From Tenacibaculum larymnensis (GTDB lineage: Bacteria > Bacteroidota > Bacteroidia > Flavobacteriales > Flavobacteriaceae), in the NCBI RefSeq assembly GCF_028829235.1, contig NZ_JAIWJY010000001.1:1-64000 (forward strand): a stretch of 64,000 nt of DNA, given 5' to 3'. Positions 10,301 through 17,921 of this stretch are shown piece by piece. How positions within the stretch are numbered: the stretch's first letter is position 1; the number at the start of each line of letters is the position of its first letter. A program made the position numbers and the translations under genes. The notes beneath the pieces were generated by a model. That model saw nothing but the letters and a program-made list of their open reading frames with translations. It had not been told where the DNA came from and did not search any database.

Positions 10301-10451
10301 GTGAAGTTGATGATGTCTCTAAGGTTTCTTTGTCGCCTAAAAATTCATCTGTAGGAATATCTTGTACAAACTCATTATTACGTAGCGTTTCAACAACAGA
10401 ACTACCTTTTAGTTCTTCAACACTTTGCCAGTATTTTTTGTTTGAAGCCAT
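7305..10451 (-). CDS. actB: Alternative complex III subunit ActB, Fe-S/molybdopterin-like fusion with Tat lipoprotein signal
   Basis: ActB is the large peripheral electron-transfer subunit, a fusion of a molybdopterin-oxidoreductase-like domain (which in characterised complexes lacks the molybdenum cofactor) with a ferredoxin-like domain. The 1048-residue protein has a Tat motif SRRDFLKYVG starting at Ser50. A lipobox ending at Cys70 (LAAC) follows, so it is exported folded and lipidated. The C-terminal third carries four Cys clusters, including CTGCGACVIAC, CQHCNHAPCETVC and CVGTRYCANNC, and a last CSMC...CSSAC group. These bind one [3Fe-4S] and three [4Fe-4S] clusters in the family. It sits between actA (32 bp) and actC (27 bp). 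The long stretch between the Met start and the Tat motif is normal for this family. Confidence 0.95.
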   Translation of the reverse strand: MASNKKYWQSVEELKGSSVVETLRNNEFVQDIPTDEFLGDKETLETSSTSRRDFLKYVGFTTAAASLAACEGPVRKSIPYVVQPNDIVVGVADWYATTIADGFDFANVLVKTREGRPIQIMPNKEAGGVTSARTQASVLSLYDEKLRLKEPRKGETQISWADADKEIIAKLNELKDANEPVVFLTGTLASPSTEKVIADFITAYPNVKHVVYDAISDSAAADAFEAMYGKRALPDYDFSKAEVIASIGADFLGDWQGGYEKSYADGRRVETGKMSYHVQIESNMSLAGANADKRIVAKPSEQVFALINLYNQVTGGSLPSKATAFDTEVKQLAKDLKKAGSKGVVVTGLNDKNAQLIALAINKALNSEVIDTKAVNLKRQGNDTQVAQLVADIKGGKVKGLITYNVNPLYSLSNAADLAEGIKNLKLSVALSTQDDATANATQYTLPSPHNLESWGDVMAKQGVYGLMQPTIQPLFNTRQVQDVLLKWSGSTVNYYDTLKEFWSTNVLGGASWNQALHDGFFKAENVTVEEEIAFESTADVNAAAVQLVRKANNASGFELNLYSSTALGDGKQANNPWLQELPDPITRASWDNYLTVSMADAKELGFENPVKDNGAIDGNYANVTVNGVTINKIPVIIQPGQAKGSVGLALGYGRTQGLKSEMQVGINAYPFYQNGNNVQYNVSIEKASGWHKFACMQVQSTLAGRHDILREASLKEVNDKKLDPKHTWNKPFMVSYDHQEVEGSKIDLWDEHDRSLGHHFNLSIDLTSCTGCGACVIACHAENNVPVVGKDEMRVGRDMAWLRIDRYYSSTVEDKQHDAKMTLEEFKAQNPNIANQEVERRYTEKVLELSKGDLFDALENPAENPQVAFQPMMCQHCNHAPCETVCPVAATSHGRQGQNQMAYNRCVGTRYCANNCPYRVRRFNWFNYAENNEFDFNMNNEYGKMVLNPDVVVRSRGVMEKCSMCIQMTQATILKAKKEGRAVNKDEFETACSSACSTGAMVFGDINNSEDTVTALKEDKRAFHVLDYIGTKPNVVYQVKVRNTNEA

Positions 10452-10483
10452 TTATATATGTGTTTTTCTACTTTCTAAATTGA

Positions 10484-11776
10484 TTAATAGTGGCACTTAC
10501 CACACTCTTTTCCTCCTAATTGCGCAATAGTTACTTGCTCAACACCGTACTTTTTGGCTAAATCTTCATGAATTTTAGCATAGTACTCATTACCTTTTAA
10601 GTCAACCTTAGTCGCCTTATGACAATCTATACACCAACCCATCGTTAATGGAGAATGTTGATACACCTCTTCCATTTCTTCTACAGGTCCGTGACATTTT
10701 TGACAAGCTATACCTCCAACTGTTACGTGTTGTGAGTGGTTAAAATATGCAAAATCTGGTAAGTTATGAACTCTAACCCATTTAACTGGTTTAGTATTTC
10801 CTGTATACTCTAATTTATCTGCATCCCAACCTGCTGCTTCATAAATCTTAGCGATTTCCTTATCTAAATCTGCTTTTACCAATGTATGGTCATCCATTAC
10901 TACTTTAGTATCATCAGCAACCTCTGAAATATTTTTATGACAGTTCATACAAACATTTACTGAAGGAATTCCAGATGTTTTACTGTGCTTAGCAGACGAG
11001 TGACAGTATTGACAATCGATCTTGTTATCTCCTGCATGAATCTTGTGCGAAAAAGCAATTGGTTGAATTGGCTGATATCCTTCATCAACACCTACTTTAA
11101 ACAACGTACCAAACAAGAAGTAAGCAGCTACTAAAGCTCCGAAAACCACGGTTAATACTTTTAAGAATGTATTCTGTTTAATTCCTTGCCATAATTCAGC
11201 TGCTTGCCCCATTAAACCTGGAGTTTTTGGAGCTCCTTTTAATTCACTAATAGTTTTTAGCAAACTACCAATAATTAAAAACGCTACAACAATTGCCGCA
11301 GCTAATATATAAATCAACCACTTAGGCGCCTGATCTCCCTGAGGCTGACCAGCAACTTCAGCTCCTGCAACAGCAGCCTTTTTAACCTCACCTACAGTTG
11401 TATAATAAAGAATATCATCGATGTTTTGATCTGTTAACTGCGGAAAAGCAGTCATGTTAGAACCGTTATACTCTTCAAAAATAGCAATCGCATCTTTGTC
11501 TCCAGATGCCCTAAGCTCAGCATTGTTCTTAATCCATGCCTTTAACCATTCGTTAGTTCTTTTTTCTTCTACTCCAGCTAACGCAGGACCTACAAGTTTT
11601 TTATCTAACTTGTGACAAGAAGCACAAAGAGATTTAAATAATTTCTTTCCTTCTTTTTGACGCGCTTCGTCAATATCTTGTGAAAACGCGGAAGAACTTA
11701 CTAAGAAAACTAAAAAGAAAGCTAAACTCCTTACTAGAGTTTTGGTTAATCTACTGTGATGATTCACACTTTTCAT
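10484..11776 (-). CDS. actA: Alternative complex III subunit ActA, multihaem cytochrome c (six CxxCH)
   Basis: ActA is the multihaem cytochrome of alternative complex III. The 430-residue protein has a signal peptide (about 12-32, ending SSSAFSQ), a first cytochrome c domain with Cys51-x2-Cys-His55, a membrane helix near 150-170 and a second near 205-225. A pentahaem region follows with CQYCH, CMNCH, CQKCH, CIDCH and CGKCH; the last is almost at the C terminus. Six haem sites in total are more than the five of the basic ActA, so an extra cytochrome c domain is fused at the N terminus. That domain could act as the electron exit toward the oxidase (inference). It is the first gene of the operon, with an exact TAnnTTTG box about 80 bp upstream. 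Confidence 0.94.
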   Translation of the reverse strand: MKSVNHHSRLTKTLVRSLAFFLVFLVSSSAFSQDIDEARQKEGKKLFKSLCASCHKLDKKLVGPALAGVEEKRTNEWLKAWIKNNAELRASGDKDAIAIFEEYNGSNMTAFPQLTDQNIDDILYYTTVGEVKKAAVAGAEVAGQPQGDQAPKWLIYILAAAIVVAFLIIGSLLKTISELKGAPKTPGLMGQAAELWQGIKQNTFLKVLTVVFGALVAAYFLFGTLFKVGVDEGYQPIQPIAFSHKIHAGDNKIDCQYCHSSAKHSKTSGIPSVNVCMNCHKNISEVADDTKVVMDDHTLVKADLDKEIAKIYEAAGWDADKLEYTGNTKPVKWVRVHNLPDFAYFNHSQHVTVGGIACQKCHGPVEEMEEVYQHSPLTMGWCIDCHKATKVDLKGNEYYAKIHEDLAKKYGVEQVTIAQLGGKECGKCHY

Positions 11777-11857
11777 ACTATAAAATATAAGTTTTGTATC
11801 TATTTTGGTACAATTTTTTCTGTTACACTATTAAAAAATAGTACACAGAAAGTTGCA

Positions 11858-11865
11858 CAAAAGTA
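11858..11865 (-). promoter_or_regulatory. -7 box of the act-cox operon promoter
   Basis: The minus strand reads TACTTTTG, an exact match to the Bacteroidota -7 consensus TAnnTTTG, 81 bp before the actA start. I see no good TTG at the -33 position, so this is a half-supported promoter. No other candidate is visible for the eight-gene operon. Confidence 0.55.
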
Positions 11866-11965
11866 CTACTTCTGTCTAAATTGTGAAATGTTAAGAGAAT
11901 CCTAATCTATAATTTATAATAATTCTAAATAAACAACGTTAACAATGTATTAACTGACAAGTCAT

Positions 11966-11973
11966 TACTTTTG
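11966..11973 (+). promoter_or_regulatory. -7 box upstream of the SPOR-domain gene
   Basis: TACTTTTG matches TAnnTTTG exactly and ends 17 bp before the ATG. No TTG lies at the right distance upstream. Together with the divergent box at 11858-11865 it makes this a divergent promoter region. Confidence 0.5.
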
Positions 11974-11990
11974 TAAAAAGATTCAACAAA

Positions 11991-12353
11991 ATGAAAAAAT
12001 ACAGCATATTAATCACCTTCTTATTTATTATTGGAGGTAGTGTTTTTAACGTAAAAGCTCAAGATAAACTTACTGAAAACAAAGACATTATTTCGTTAAT
12101 AGAAAAAAAACGAGCTTACAATAAACATAACGGAAGTGGGTATAGAATACAATTATATAACGGACTTGAAAGACGTGCAAGAAGCTTACGTAATAGATTT
12201 AAAATTGAATATCCTGATGTTTACACTAAACTAACTTACAAAGCTCCAGAATGGAAAATACAAGTAGGAAATTACAAAACACGTTTACATGCGGATAGAG
12301 CTTTAAATGAGATTCGTGAAAAGTTTTCTGGTGCAATTGTGGTTCCTATGTAA
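11991..12353 (+). CDS. Exported SPOR-domain protein
   Basis: This is a 120-residue secreted or envelope protein. The N-terminal signal peptide (about 1-23, ending NVKAQ) is followed by a Lys/Arg-rich linker. A C-terminal SPOR-like repeat (about 84-120) contains EWKIQVGNYKTR and ends KFSGAIVVPM. SPOR domains bind denuded peptidoglycan strands, often at division sites. The protein is short for the class, with only one domain, and similar small versions are common in Flavobacteriaceae. It is transcribed alone and ends at a strong bidirectional terminator. The function beyond peptidoglycan binding cannot be read from sequence. Confidence 0.8.
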   Translation: MKKYSILITFLFIIGGSVFNVKAQDKLTENKDIISLIEKKRAYNKHNGSGYRIQLYNGLERRARSLRNRFKIEYPDVYTKLTYKAPEWKIQVGNYKTRLHADRALNEIREKFSGAIVVPM

Positions 12354-12374
12354 TTAAACATATTTTACAGCATA

Positions 12375-12410
12375 AAAAAAGAGTAATCGTTTGTTCGATT
12401 ACTCTTTTTT
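12375..12410. terminator. Bidirectional intrinsic terminator
   Basis: A perfect 15-bp stem (aaaaaagagtaatcg and its complement) with a 6-nt loop lies between two convergent genes. It is flanked by A and T runs, so it can serve the SPOR gene on the plus strand and the PurF-like gene on the minus strand. Confidence 0.92.
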
Positions 12411-12428
12411 ATTTATTAAATCTACTTA

Positions 12429-14327
12429 TTAATAAGCTCTTTTATCACTTCCTTCATAAAAATTGATGAATGCTTGGTTTACTACTCTATGACCTCCATC
12501 TGTAGGATAATCTCCAGTAAAATACCAATCTCCTAAATTATCTGGACACGCTTTATGTAATCCACTTACTGGCTGGAATATAACCTCTACATCTGCCTTA
12601 ATTTCAGCTGTTTTTAGCATCTGTGCAATCTTTGCTGAAACTTCTTCATCGGTAAACGGCGCATAAATTTCTTTTACATAGTTTACTACATCTTTATCCT
12701 CACTACCTTCTTGCTGTTTACACTTTTGGTATACTTCATCAACAATATTATATTGATTTGTCTCTTTCAACAATTCTAAAGCAGCTTTAAACGCAATGAA
12801 ATCGTTAATCTTAGCCATATCAATACCATAACAATCAGGGTAACGGATTTGAGGCGCAGAAGAAACTACTACTATTTTCTTAGGGTTTAGTCTATCTAAA
12901 ATCTTAATAATACTTTTCTTCAAGGTAGTACCCCTTACAATACTATCATCTATGATAACTAAGTTATCTGTTGGCTTCACAACACCATAAGTAACGTCAT
13001 AAACGTGAGCAACTAAATCATCGCGACTACTATCATCAGTAATAAAGGTACGTAATTTTGCATCTTTAATTGCTATTTTTTCAAAACGTGGTCTTTTAGA
13101 AAGAATTTCAATTACTCTTTCTTTTGAAAGCTTTCCTTCACCAGCTAAAATTGCATCTGTCTTCTGTTGATTCAATACATCTTCTGCTGCTTCCATCATT
13201 CCGAAAAACGATGTTTCTGCCGTATTTGGTATGTAAGAAAAAACTGAATTTTCTATATCACTATCAATAGACTTTAAAACTTCTGGGAACACATATTTTC
13301 CTAAGTTTTTACGTTCTTCATAAATTGAAGCATCACTTCCTCTTGAAAAGTAAATACGCTCAAAAGAACATGCTTTTTTAGGTCTTTCTTCCAAAACCGG
13401 AGCCATTGTTGTTTGACCATTCTTCTTGATGATTAATGCATGACCTCTATCAATTTCTTTAATAGTATCAATTGGAACATTGAATACTGTTTGAATCACT
13501 GGTCGTTCTGAAGCAACCACTACTACTTCATCATCTTCATAAAAGAATGCTGGACGAATTGCTGAAGGGTCACGCAATACAAAAGCATCTCCATGACCTA
13601 ACAATCCTGCCATTGCGTAACCACCATCCCAGTTTTTAGCTGAACGCTGTAAAATTCGTTGAATATCTAAGTTTTCTTCTATATAAGGTGAAGCATCTTT
13701 TTTATTAAACCCTTCCTCTTTAGCCTTTAAGTACAAATCAGAAACTTCTGACTCTAAAAAATGACCTATCTTCTCCATCACAGTTACTGTATCAGTAAAC
13801 TCTTTTGGATGCTGCCCTAAATCAATTAAATCATTTAATAATTGTTTAGAGTTCGTCATATTAAAGTTTCCTGCAACAATTAAACTTTGGTGCCTCCAAT
13901 TACTTTGGCGTAAAAAAGGATGAACACTCTCTATAGAGTTTTTACCGAATGTACCGTAACGAACATGCCCTAAAAACAGGTTTCCTATATAAGGTACGTT
14001 TTCTTCTTGCCATTTTACATCATCAACCTTATCTGGGTTCTCTTCAAAAACTCCATTGATTCTATGGTTGATTTTTCCGAAAATATCTTGGATTGGTTGT
14101 GATTGGTTGGAACGTATTCTACTTATGTATCTTGTTCCAGGCTCTACATTAAATTTTATACTTGCTAATCCAGCACCGTCTTGTCCTCTATTGTGCTGTT
14201 TTTCCATTAACAGGTACATTTTATTTACACCATAAAACGCGGTACCATATTTATCTTTATAGTACTGTAATGGTTTTTTTAAACGAACCATTGCAATTCC
14301 GCATTCGTGTTTAATAGCGTCACTCAT
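12429..14327 (-). CDS. PurF-like amidophosphoribosyltransferase paralogue (long form)
   Basis: The protein combines an N-terminal Ntn-type glutamine amidotransferase domain with a C-terminal type I phosphoribosyltransferase domain. The catalytic Cys is Cys9 in KHECGIAMV, after an eight-residue propeptide-like leader. The amidotransferase part also shows HNRGQDGAG and GHVRYGTFG. The PRPP loop IIDDSIVRGTT is intact, and so is RIYFSRGSD. At 632 residues it is clearly longer than ordinary PurF (about 470-510), with insertions in both domains. Bacteroidota often carry such a long paralogue beside a normal purF, so I do not call it purF. A PfkB-type sugar or nucleoside kinase lies directly upstream, which hints at a ribose- or nucleotide-linked reaction (inference). 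A hairpin terminator separates the two genes, so it probably has its own promoter. Confidence 0.85.
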   Translation of the reverse strand: MSDAIKHECGIAMVRLKKPLQYYKDKYGTAFYGVNKMYLLMEKQHNRGQDGAGLASIKFNVEPGTRYISRIRSNQSQPIQDIFGKINHRINGVFEENPDKVDDVKWQEENVPYIGNLFLGHVRYGTFGKNSIESVHPFLRQSNWRHQSLIVAGNFNMTNSKQLLNDLIDLGQHPKEFTDTVTVMEKIGHFLESEVSDLYLKAKEEGFNKKDASPYIEENLDIQRILQRSAKNWDGGYAMAGLLGHGDAFVLRDPSAIRPAFFYEDDEVVVVASERPVIQTVFNVPIDTIKEIDRGHALIIKKNGQTTMAPVLEERPKKACSFERIYFSRGSDASIYEERKNLGKYVFPEVLKSIDSDIENSVFSYIPNTAETSFFGMMEAAEDVLNQQKTDAILAGEGKLSKERVIEILSKRPRFEKIAIKDAKLRTFITDDSSRDDLVAHVYDVTYGVVKPTDNLVIIDDSIVRGTTLKKSIIKILDRLNPKKIVVVSSAPQIRYPDCYGIDMAKINDFIAFKAALELLKETNQYNIVDEVYQKCKQQEGSEDKDVVNYVKEIYAPFTDEEVSAKIAQMLKTAEIKADVEVIFQPVSGLHKACPDNLGDWYFTGDYPTDGGHRVVNQAFINFYEGSDKRAY

Positions 14328-14371
14328 TTAATTTCAAGTATTTAGTTGTGTTGTAGTTTTGTGTGTTGTAT

Positions 14372-14401
14372 AAAAAAATCCGCAGCAAAAAGCGCGGATT
14401 T
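14372..14401 (-). terminator. Hairpin terminator between the PfkB kinase and the PurF-like gene
   Basis: An 8-bp GC-rich stem (aaatccgc / gcggattt) with a 10-nt loop is followed on the minus strand by seven Ts. It starts 6 bp past the kinase stop and 44 bp before the PurF-like start. It either ends the kinase transcript or lowers read-through. Confidence 0.75.
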
Positions 14402-14406
14402 ATAGT

Positions 14407-15333
14407 TTATGATAGTGCTATATCAAATTGTGTTAATTCTTTAAACGCTTTTAAGCGCGCTTGTACCTCTTCGCTAGTTAACGCCTCCATACGTTGTGTT
14501 CCGAATTTTTCAACACAGAACGATGCTAAATTAGATCCGTAAATAATTGCACTCTTCATATTTTCGAATGAAATATCTTCTGTTTTAGCTAGATATCCGC
14601 AGAAACCTCCTGCAAATGTATCTCCAGCTCCTGTTGGATCAAACACTTCTGCTAGCGGTAATGCTGGTGCAAAGAACATGTTTCCTTCATTAAACAATAA
14701 AGCTCCGTGTTCTCCTTTTTTAATTACAACGTATTTTGGTCCCATTTCGTGAATCTTCTTTGCTGCATTTACCAAAGAGTACTCCCCGCTTAACTGGCGT
14801 GCTTCCTCATCGTTAATTGTAATAACATCTACACGTTTTAAAACCTCATGTAAATCGTTTAATGCTATATCCATCCAAAAGTTCATAGTGTCTAATACTA
14901 CTAACTTTGGTCTTTCATTCATTTGATCTAAAACAGATACTTGTGTTAATGGGTGCAAATTACCTAACATTACAATTGGTGCATCTTTAAAAGATTCTGG
15001 AACTACAGGTTGAAAATGCTCTAATACATTCAGTTCAGTTACTAAAGTATCGCGAGAGTTCATATCGTTATGATACTTTCCACTCCAAAAGAAAGTTTTT
15101 CCTTCTTTTACTATTTCCACTCCATCAGTATTAATTCCTTTATCGTTCATCATATCTATGTATGACTGTGGAAAATCTCCTCCAACTACAGAAACTACTC
15201 CTGTTTGCACTCCAAACTGTGAAGCTGCTAATCCTACAAAAGTTCCTGACCCTCCTAAGATCTTATCAGTTTTTCCAAATGGTGTTTCTATAGCGTCAAA
15301 TGCTACTGTTCCTACTGCTAATAATTTACTCAT
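14407..15333 (-). CDS. PfkB-family carbohydrate/nucleoside kinase
   Basis: This is a ribokinase-fold kinase of 308 residues that phosphorylates a sugar or nucleoside with ATP. The N terminus contains the GGSGTFVGLAASQFG substrate-binding glycine motif, and the second PfkB signature FDPTGAGDTFAGGF spans 231-244, with Asp238 as the catalytic base. The substrate cannot be read from sequence; ribose, adenosine and related compounds are all possible. It lies upstream of the PurF-like gene, with a hairpin between them, and diverges from sufE. The pairing with an amidophosphoribosyltransferase paralogue suggests purine or ribose metabolism (inference). The start at 15333 gives the usual short N-terminal strand MSKLLAVGTVAFD. 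Confidence 0.88.
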   Translation of the reverse strand: MSKLLAVGTVAFDAIETPFGKTDKILGGSGTFVGLAASQFGVQTGVVSVVGGDFPQSYIDMMNDKGINTDGVEIVKEGKTFFWSGKYHNDMNSRDTLVTELNVLEHFQPVVPESFKDAPIVMLGNLHPLTQVSVLDQMNERPKLVVLDTMNFWMDIALNDLHEVLKRVDVITINDEEARQLSGEYSLVNAAKKIHEMGPKYVVIKKGEHGALLFNEGNMFFAPALPLAEVFDPTGAGDTFAGGFCGYLAKTEDISFENMKSAIIYGSNLASFCVEKFGTQRMEALTSEEVQARLKAFKELTQFDIALS

Positions 15334-15466
15334 AACTCTACTTAATATTCCTTTACCTAAGGAAATCTATTTGTTTCTTTAAGTCTCTATAAATTACTAA
15401 GACTTAAAATTTTACTAATTCTACTCATTAAGGCTTAAACTCTCATGTCAACTGCCTTTTTTGTCG

Positions 15467-15474
15467 TAATTTTG
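15467..15474 (+). promoter_or_regulatory. -7 box upstream of sufE
   Basis: TAATTTTG matches TAnnTTTG exactly, 51 bp before the sufE ATG. No TTG is found at -33 spacing. It would drive sufE, sufT and the DUF2480 gene. Confidence 0.5.
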
Positions 15475-15525
15475 CGTCTTTAATTAAAAACGGTCTTTTT
15501 GACTTTGCAAAAATAGTTTTAAAAA

Positions 15526-15951
15526 ATGACTATCAAAGAAATACAAGAAGAAATTATTGACGAGTTTTCTATGTTTGAAGACTGGATGGAGCGTTATGAG
15601 TACATTATAGAGCTAGGTAAATCGCTACCATTAATAGACGAAGCATACAAATTAGATGAAAACCTAATTAAAGGATGTCAATCGAAAGTATGGTTACACT
15701 CTGAGTTAAAAGGTGACACTATTGAGTTTACTGCCGATAGTGATGCTATTTTAACAAAAGGAATTGTGGCTTTATTATTGAGGGTATTTTCTGACCAAAC
15801 ACCTAAGGCCATTTTAGACGCCGATACTGAATTTATAGACGAAATTGGCTTAAAGGAACATTTGAGCCCTACACGTGCTAACGGATTAGTATCAATGGTA
15901 AAACAAATTAAAATGTACGCAATTGCGCAACAAAGCAAGTTAGCGAATTAA
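15526..15951 (+). CDS. sufE: Cysteine desulfuration protein SufE
   Basis: SufE accepts persulfide sulfur from the cysteine desulfurase SufS and passes it to the SufBCD scaffold for Fe-S cluster assembly in the cytoplasm. The 141-residue protein is full length. The sulfur-accepting residue is Cys51 in LIKGCQSKVW, a hallmark of the family. sufT follows after 15 bp and then a DUF2480 gene. SufS and SufBCD are not in the window, so the rest of the SUF machinery must lie elsewhere. The Fe-S needs of the nearby ActB and NqrF make the presence of these genes unsurprising. Confidence 0.95.
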   Translation: MTIKEIQEEIIDEFSMFEDWMERYEYIIELGKSLPLIDEAYKLDENLIKGCQSKVWLHSELKGDTIEFTADSDAILTKGIVALLLRVFSDQTPKAILDADTEFIDEIGLKEHLSPTRANGLVSMVKQIKMYAIAQQSKLAN

Positions 15952-15966
15952 AAGAAGTTTAGAATT

Positions 15967-16287
15967 ATGACTGAAGATAAATTAGAAGAATTAGGAGATA
16001 AAATAGTTCGTGTATTAAAAACCATTTTCGACCCTGAAATACCTGTTGACATATATGAACTAGGTTTAATTTATGATGTTTTTATATCAGAAGAGAATGA
16101 TGCCAAAATATTAATGACATTAACTTCTCCTAACTGTCCTGTTGCTGAAACATTACCTGTTGAAGTAGAGGAAAAAGTAAAAACTTTGAAAGAAATCAAC
16201 AACTGTGAGGTTGAAATCACTTTTGATCCAACTTGGACTCAAGACATGATGAGTGAAGAAGCAAAATTAGAATTAGGAATGCTATAA
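15967..16287 (+). CDS. sufT: SUF system protein SufT (DUF59/MIP18 family)
   Basis: This 106-residue DUF59/MIP18-type protein aids Fe-S cluster maturation, probably at the transfer step. The conserved Cys57 lies in TSPNCPVAETLP, and the domain starts with the usual EIPVDIYELGLIYD segment (about 24-37). It is a single-domain form without the Mrp ATPase fusion. It follows sufE by 15 bp and precedes the DUF2480 gene by 60 bp, an order common in Bacteroidota. The DUF59 call is firm; the exact client proteins are unknown. Confidence 0.92.
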   Translation: MTEDKLEELGDKIVRVLKTIFDPEIPVDIYELGLIYDVFISEENDAKILMTLTSPNCPVAETLPVEVEEKVKTLKEINNCEVEITFDPTWTQDMMSEEAKLELGML

Positions 16288-16347
16288 GGCTTTTGATGTA
16301 ACTATTAAAAACACAAAGCGTACAACTTTTAAACTTTTCAACTAAAT

Positions 16348-16857
16348 ATGGCAGAAGAAATTATAAATAGAGTTGCTAACAGTAAGCTTACTACGATAGA
16401 TTTAGAAGATTTTTACCCTAAAGGTAAGCGTGTAGTGTTTGATATTAAAAATTGGTTGTTTGAAGAATTGATTCTTCGTGAAAAGGATTTTAGAGAATCT
16501 GTAAAAAATCATGACTGGACTCAATACCAAGATAGTTATGTTTCATTAACATGTTCCACTGATGCCATTATTCCTTCTTGGGCGTATCTTTTATTGACTA
16601 CTGAACTTACTCCTTTTGCTAAAAAAGTTGTTGTTGGTGACTTAATATTATTAGAAACTGTAATATATCAAGAGATTATTCATAAGCTAGACACTTCTGA
16701 ATATAAGGACAAGCCTGTAATAATTAAAGGGTGTGCAAATAAGCCTATACCACCATCAGCTTATACCTTATTAATTGAAAAAATCAAACCTGTAGCTAAA
16801 ACCATCATGTTTGGTGAAGCTTGTTCAACAGTACCGCTTTATAAGAGAAAAAGATAA
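16348..16857 (+). CDS. DUF2480 family protein
   Basis: This is a 169-residue cytoplasmic protein of the Bacteroidota-specific DUF2480 family. There is no signal peptide or membrane helix. Recognisable stretches are the opening EEIINRVANSKLTTIDLEDF and the VIIKGCANKPIPPSAY segment near 130-145, which carries a conserved Cys. Its constant position after sufE and sufT suggests a role near Fe-S assembly, but that is inference from neighbours only. Biochemical function is unknown. Confidence 0.85.
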   Translation: MAEEIINRVANSKLTTIDLEDFYPKGKRVVFDIKNWLFEELILREKDFRESVKNHDWTQYQDSYVSLTCSTDAIIPSWAYLLLTTELTPFAKKVVVGDLILLETVIYQEIIHKLDTSEYKDKPVIIKGCANKPIPPSAYTLLIEKIKPVAKTIMFGEACSTVPLYKRKR

Positions 16858-16891
16858 TTAAACTCAATAGAACTCCTCAATTTAATAACAA

Positions 16892-17842
16892 ATGAAAAAA
16901 CTGTTCTTAATCCTGTTTTCTTGTTACTCTTTTTCTATAGTTTCACAAGAAACTAAAAAAGATAGTATTTCTACTGTAGGTTTACAAAACTCACCTTTAG
17001 ACACTAGTTTTGCTTTCTATATATTTAATAGACGAGTATTTGCAGAACCTCTGGTCAAAAAGAATCCTCCCAAAAAATGGACTGTTGTAGGAAAGTATAC
17101 TTTTCTTTTCAATCAATCATCTTTTTCTAATTGGGCAGCAGGTGGAAATAACACAGTTGCTGGAAATATGACTCTTGGTTATGATTTTAACTACAAGAGA
17201 AAAAAGTGGAACTGGGATAATAAAGTTATTTCTGCTTATGGAATTAGTTATGTAGATGGTCAAGGAGTAAGAAAAACAGAAGATCAATTTGAATATAACT
17301 CTTTACTTGGTTTAAGAACTTCAAAACTATGGTTTTTCTCATTTTTTAGTAATTTTAAAACTCAGTACACCAGAGGTTATGATTATAAACAAGAACCAAA
17401 GGTAGCCGTTTCAGATTTCTTTTCTCCTGCATATTGGAGTTTTGGCCCAGGTATGTTATGGAAAAAAAATGATGATGCAAGAATAAACGTTGCTCCTGCT
17501 TCAGCTCGTTACACATTTGTTTCAGATGAGTTTTCAGGAAAGTATGGTGTAGATGAAGGTAAGAATATAAATTTCAGTTTAGGTTTCAACCTTTCAGCTT
17601 ATTTTAAAAGCGAAATAATGAAGGATGTTACCATGGAAAGCATTGTAGCAGTATATTCTGATTATTTGAACAAACCACAAAACATTGATATCGATTATCA
17701 ATTAAATATCTTTGTTAAAATTAATAAAAACCTGTCTACAAATCTTGGCTTACACGCCATTATTGATGACGATGCTTCAAGCAAAGTACAATTTAAAGAA
17801 GTGTTTGGTCTTGGTTTAAATTATATTTTTCATAAGACGTGA
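16892..17842 (+). CDS. DUF3078 family exported protein, first copy
   Basis: This 316-residue exported protein belongs to the Bacteroidota DUF3078 family. A signal peptide (about 1-18, ending SIVSQ) is followed by a linker and then alternating aromatic strands that look like an outer-membrane beta-barrel. The family signature FNQSSFSNWAAGGNN is visible near 72-86, and FSPAYWSFGPGMLWKKN appears in the middle. The protein ends in an aromatic/Thr tail (YIFHKT). A second family member lies 79 bp downstream; the two share many motifs but have clearly diverged. It follows the DUF2480 gene by 34 bp, so it may be read from the suf promoter. Function unknown. Confidence 0.85.
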   Translation: MKKLFLILFSCYSFSIVSQETKKDSISTVGLQNSPLDTSFAFYIFNRRVFAEPLVKKNPPKKWTVVGKYTFLFNQSSFSNWAAGGNNTVAGNMTLGYDFNYKRKKWNWDNKVISAYGISYVDGQGVRKTEDQFEYNSLLGLRTSKLWFFSFFSNFKTQYTRGYDYKQEPKVAVSDFFSPAYWSFGPGMLWKKNDDARINVAPASARYTFVSDEFSGKYGVDEGKNINFSLGFNLSAYFKSEIMKDVTMESIVAVYSDYLNKPQNIDIDYQLNIFVKINKNLSTNLGLHAIIDDDASSKVQFKEVFGLGLNYIFHKT

Positions 17843-17859
17843 CTTTTGGCGTAATGTTA

Positions 17860-17890
17860 TTGTCTAACCCCTAGGTTAAGCGTACATTCG
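17860..17890 (+). promoter_or_regulatory. Promoter of the second DUF3078 gene with a palindrome in the spacer
   Basis: TTG at 17860-17862 and TACATTCG at 17883-17890 are spaced by 20 bp, the usual Bacteroidota layout with one mismatch in the -7 box. The spacer holds the palindrome TAACC-CCTA-GGTTA (17865-17878), which could be an operator. Confidence 0.55.
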
Positions 17891-17921
17891 CGCCCTCAAA
17901 AATTAATTTAAAACTATTAAA

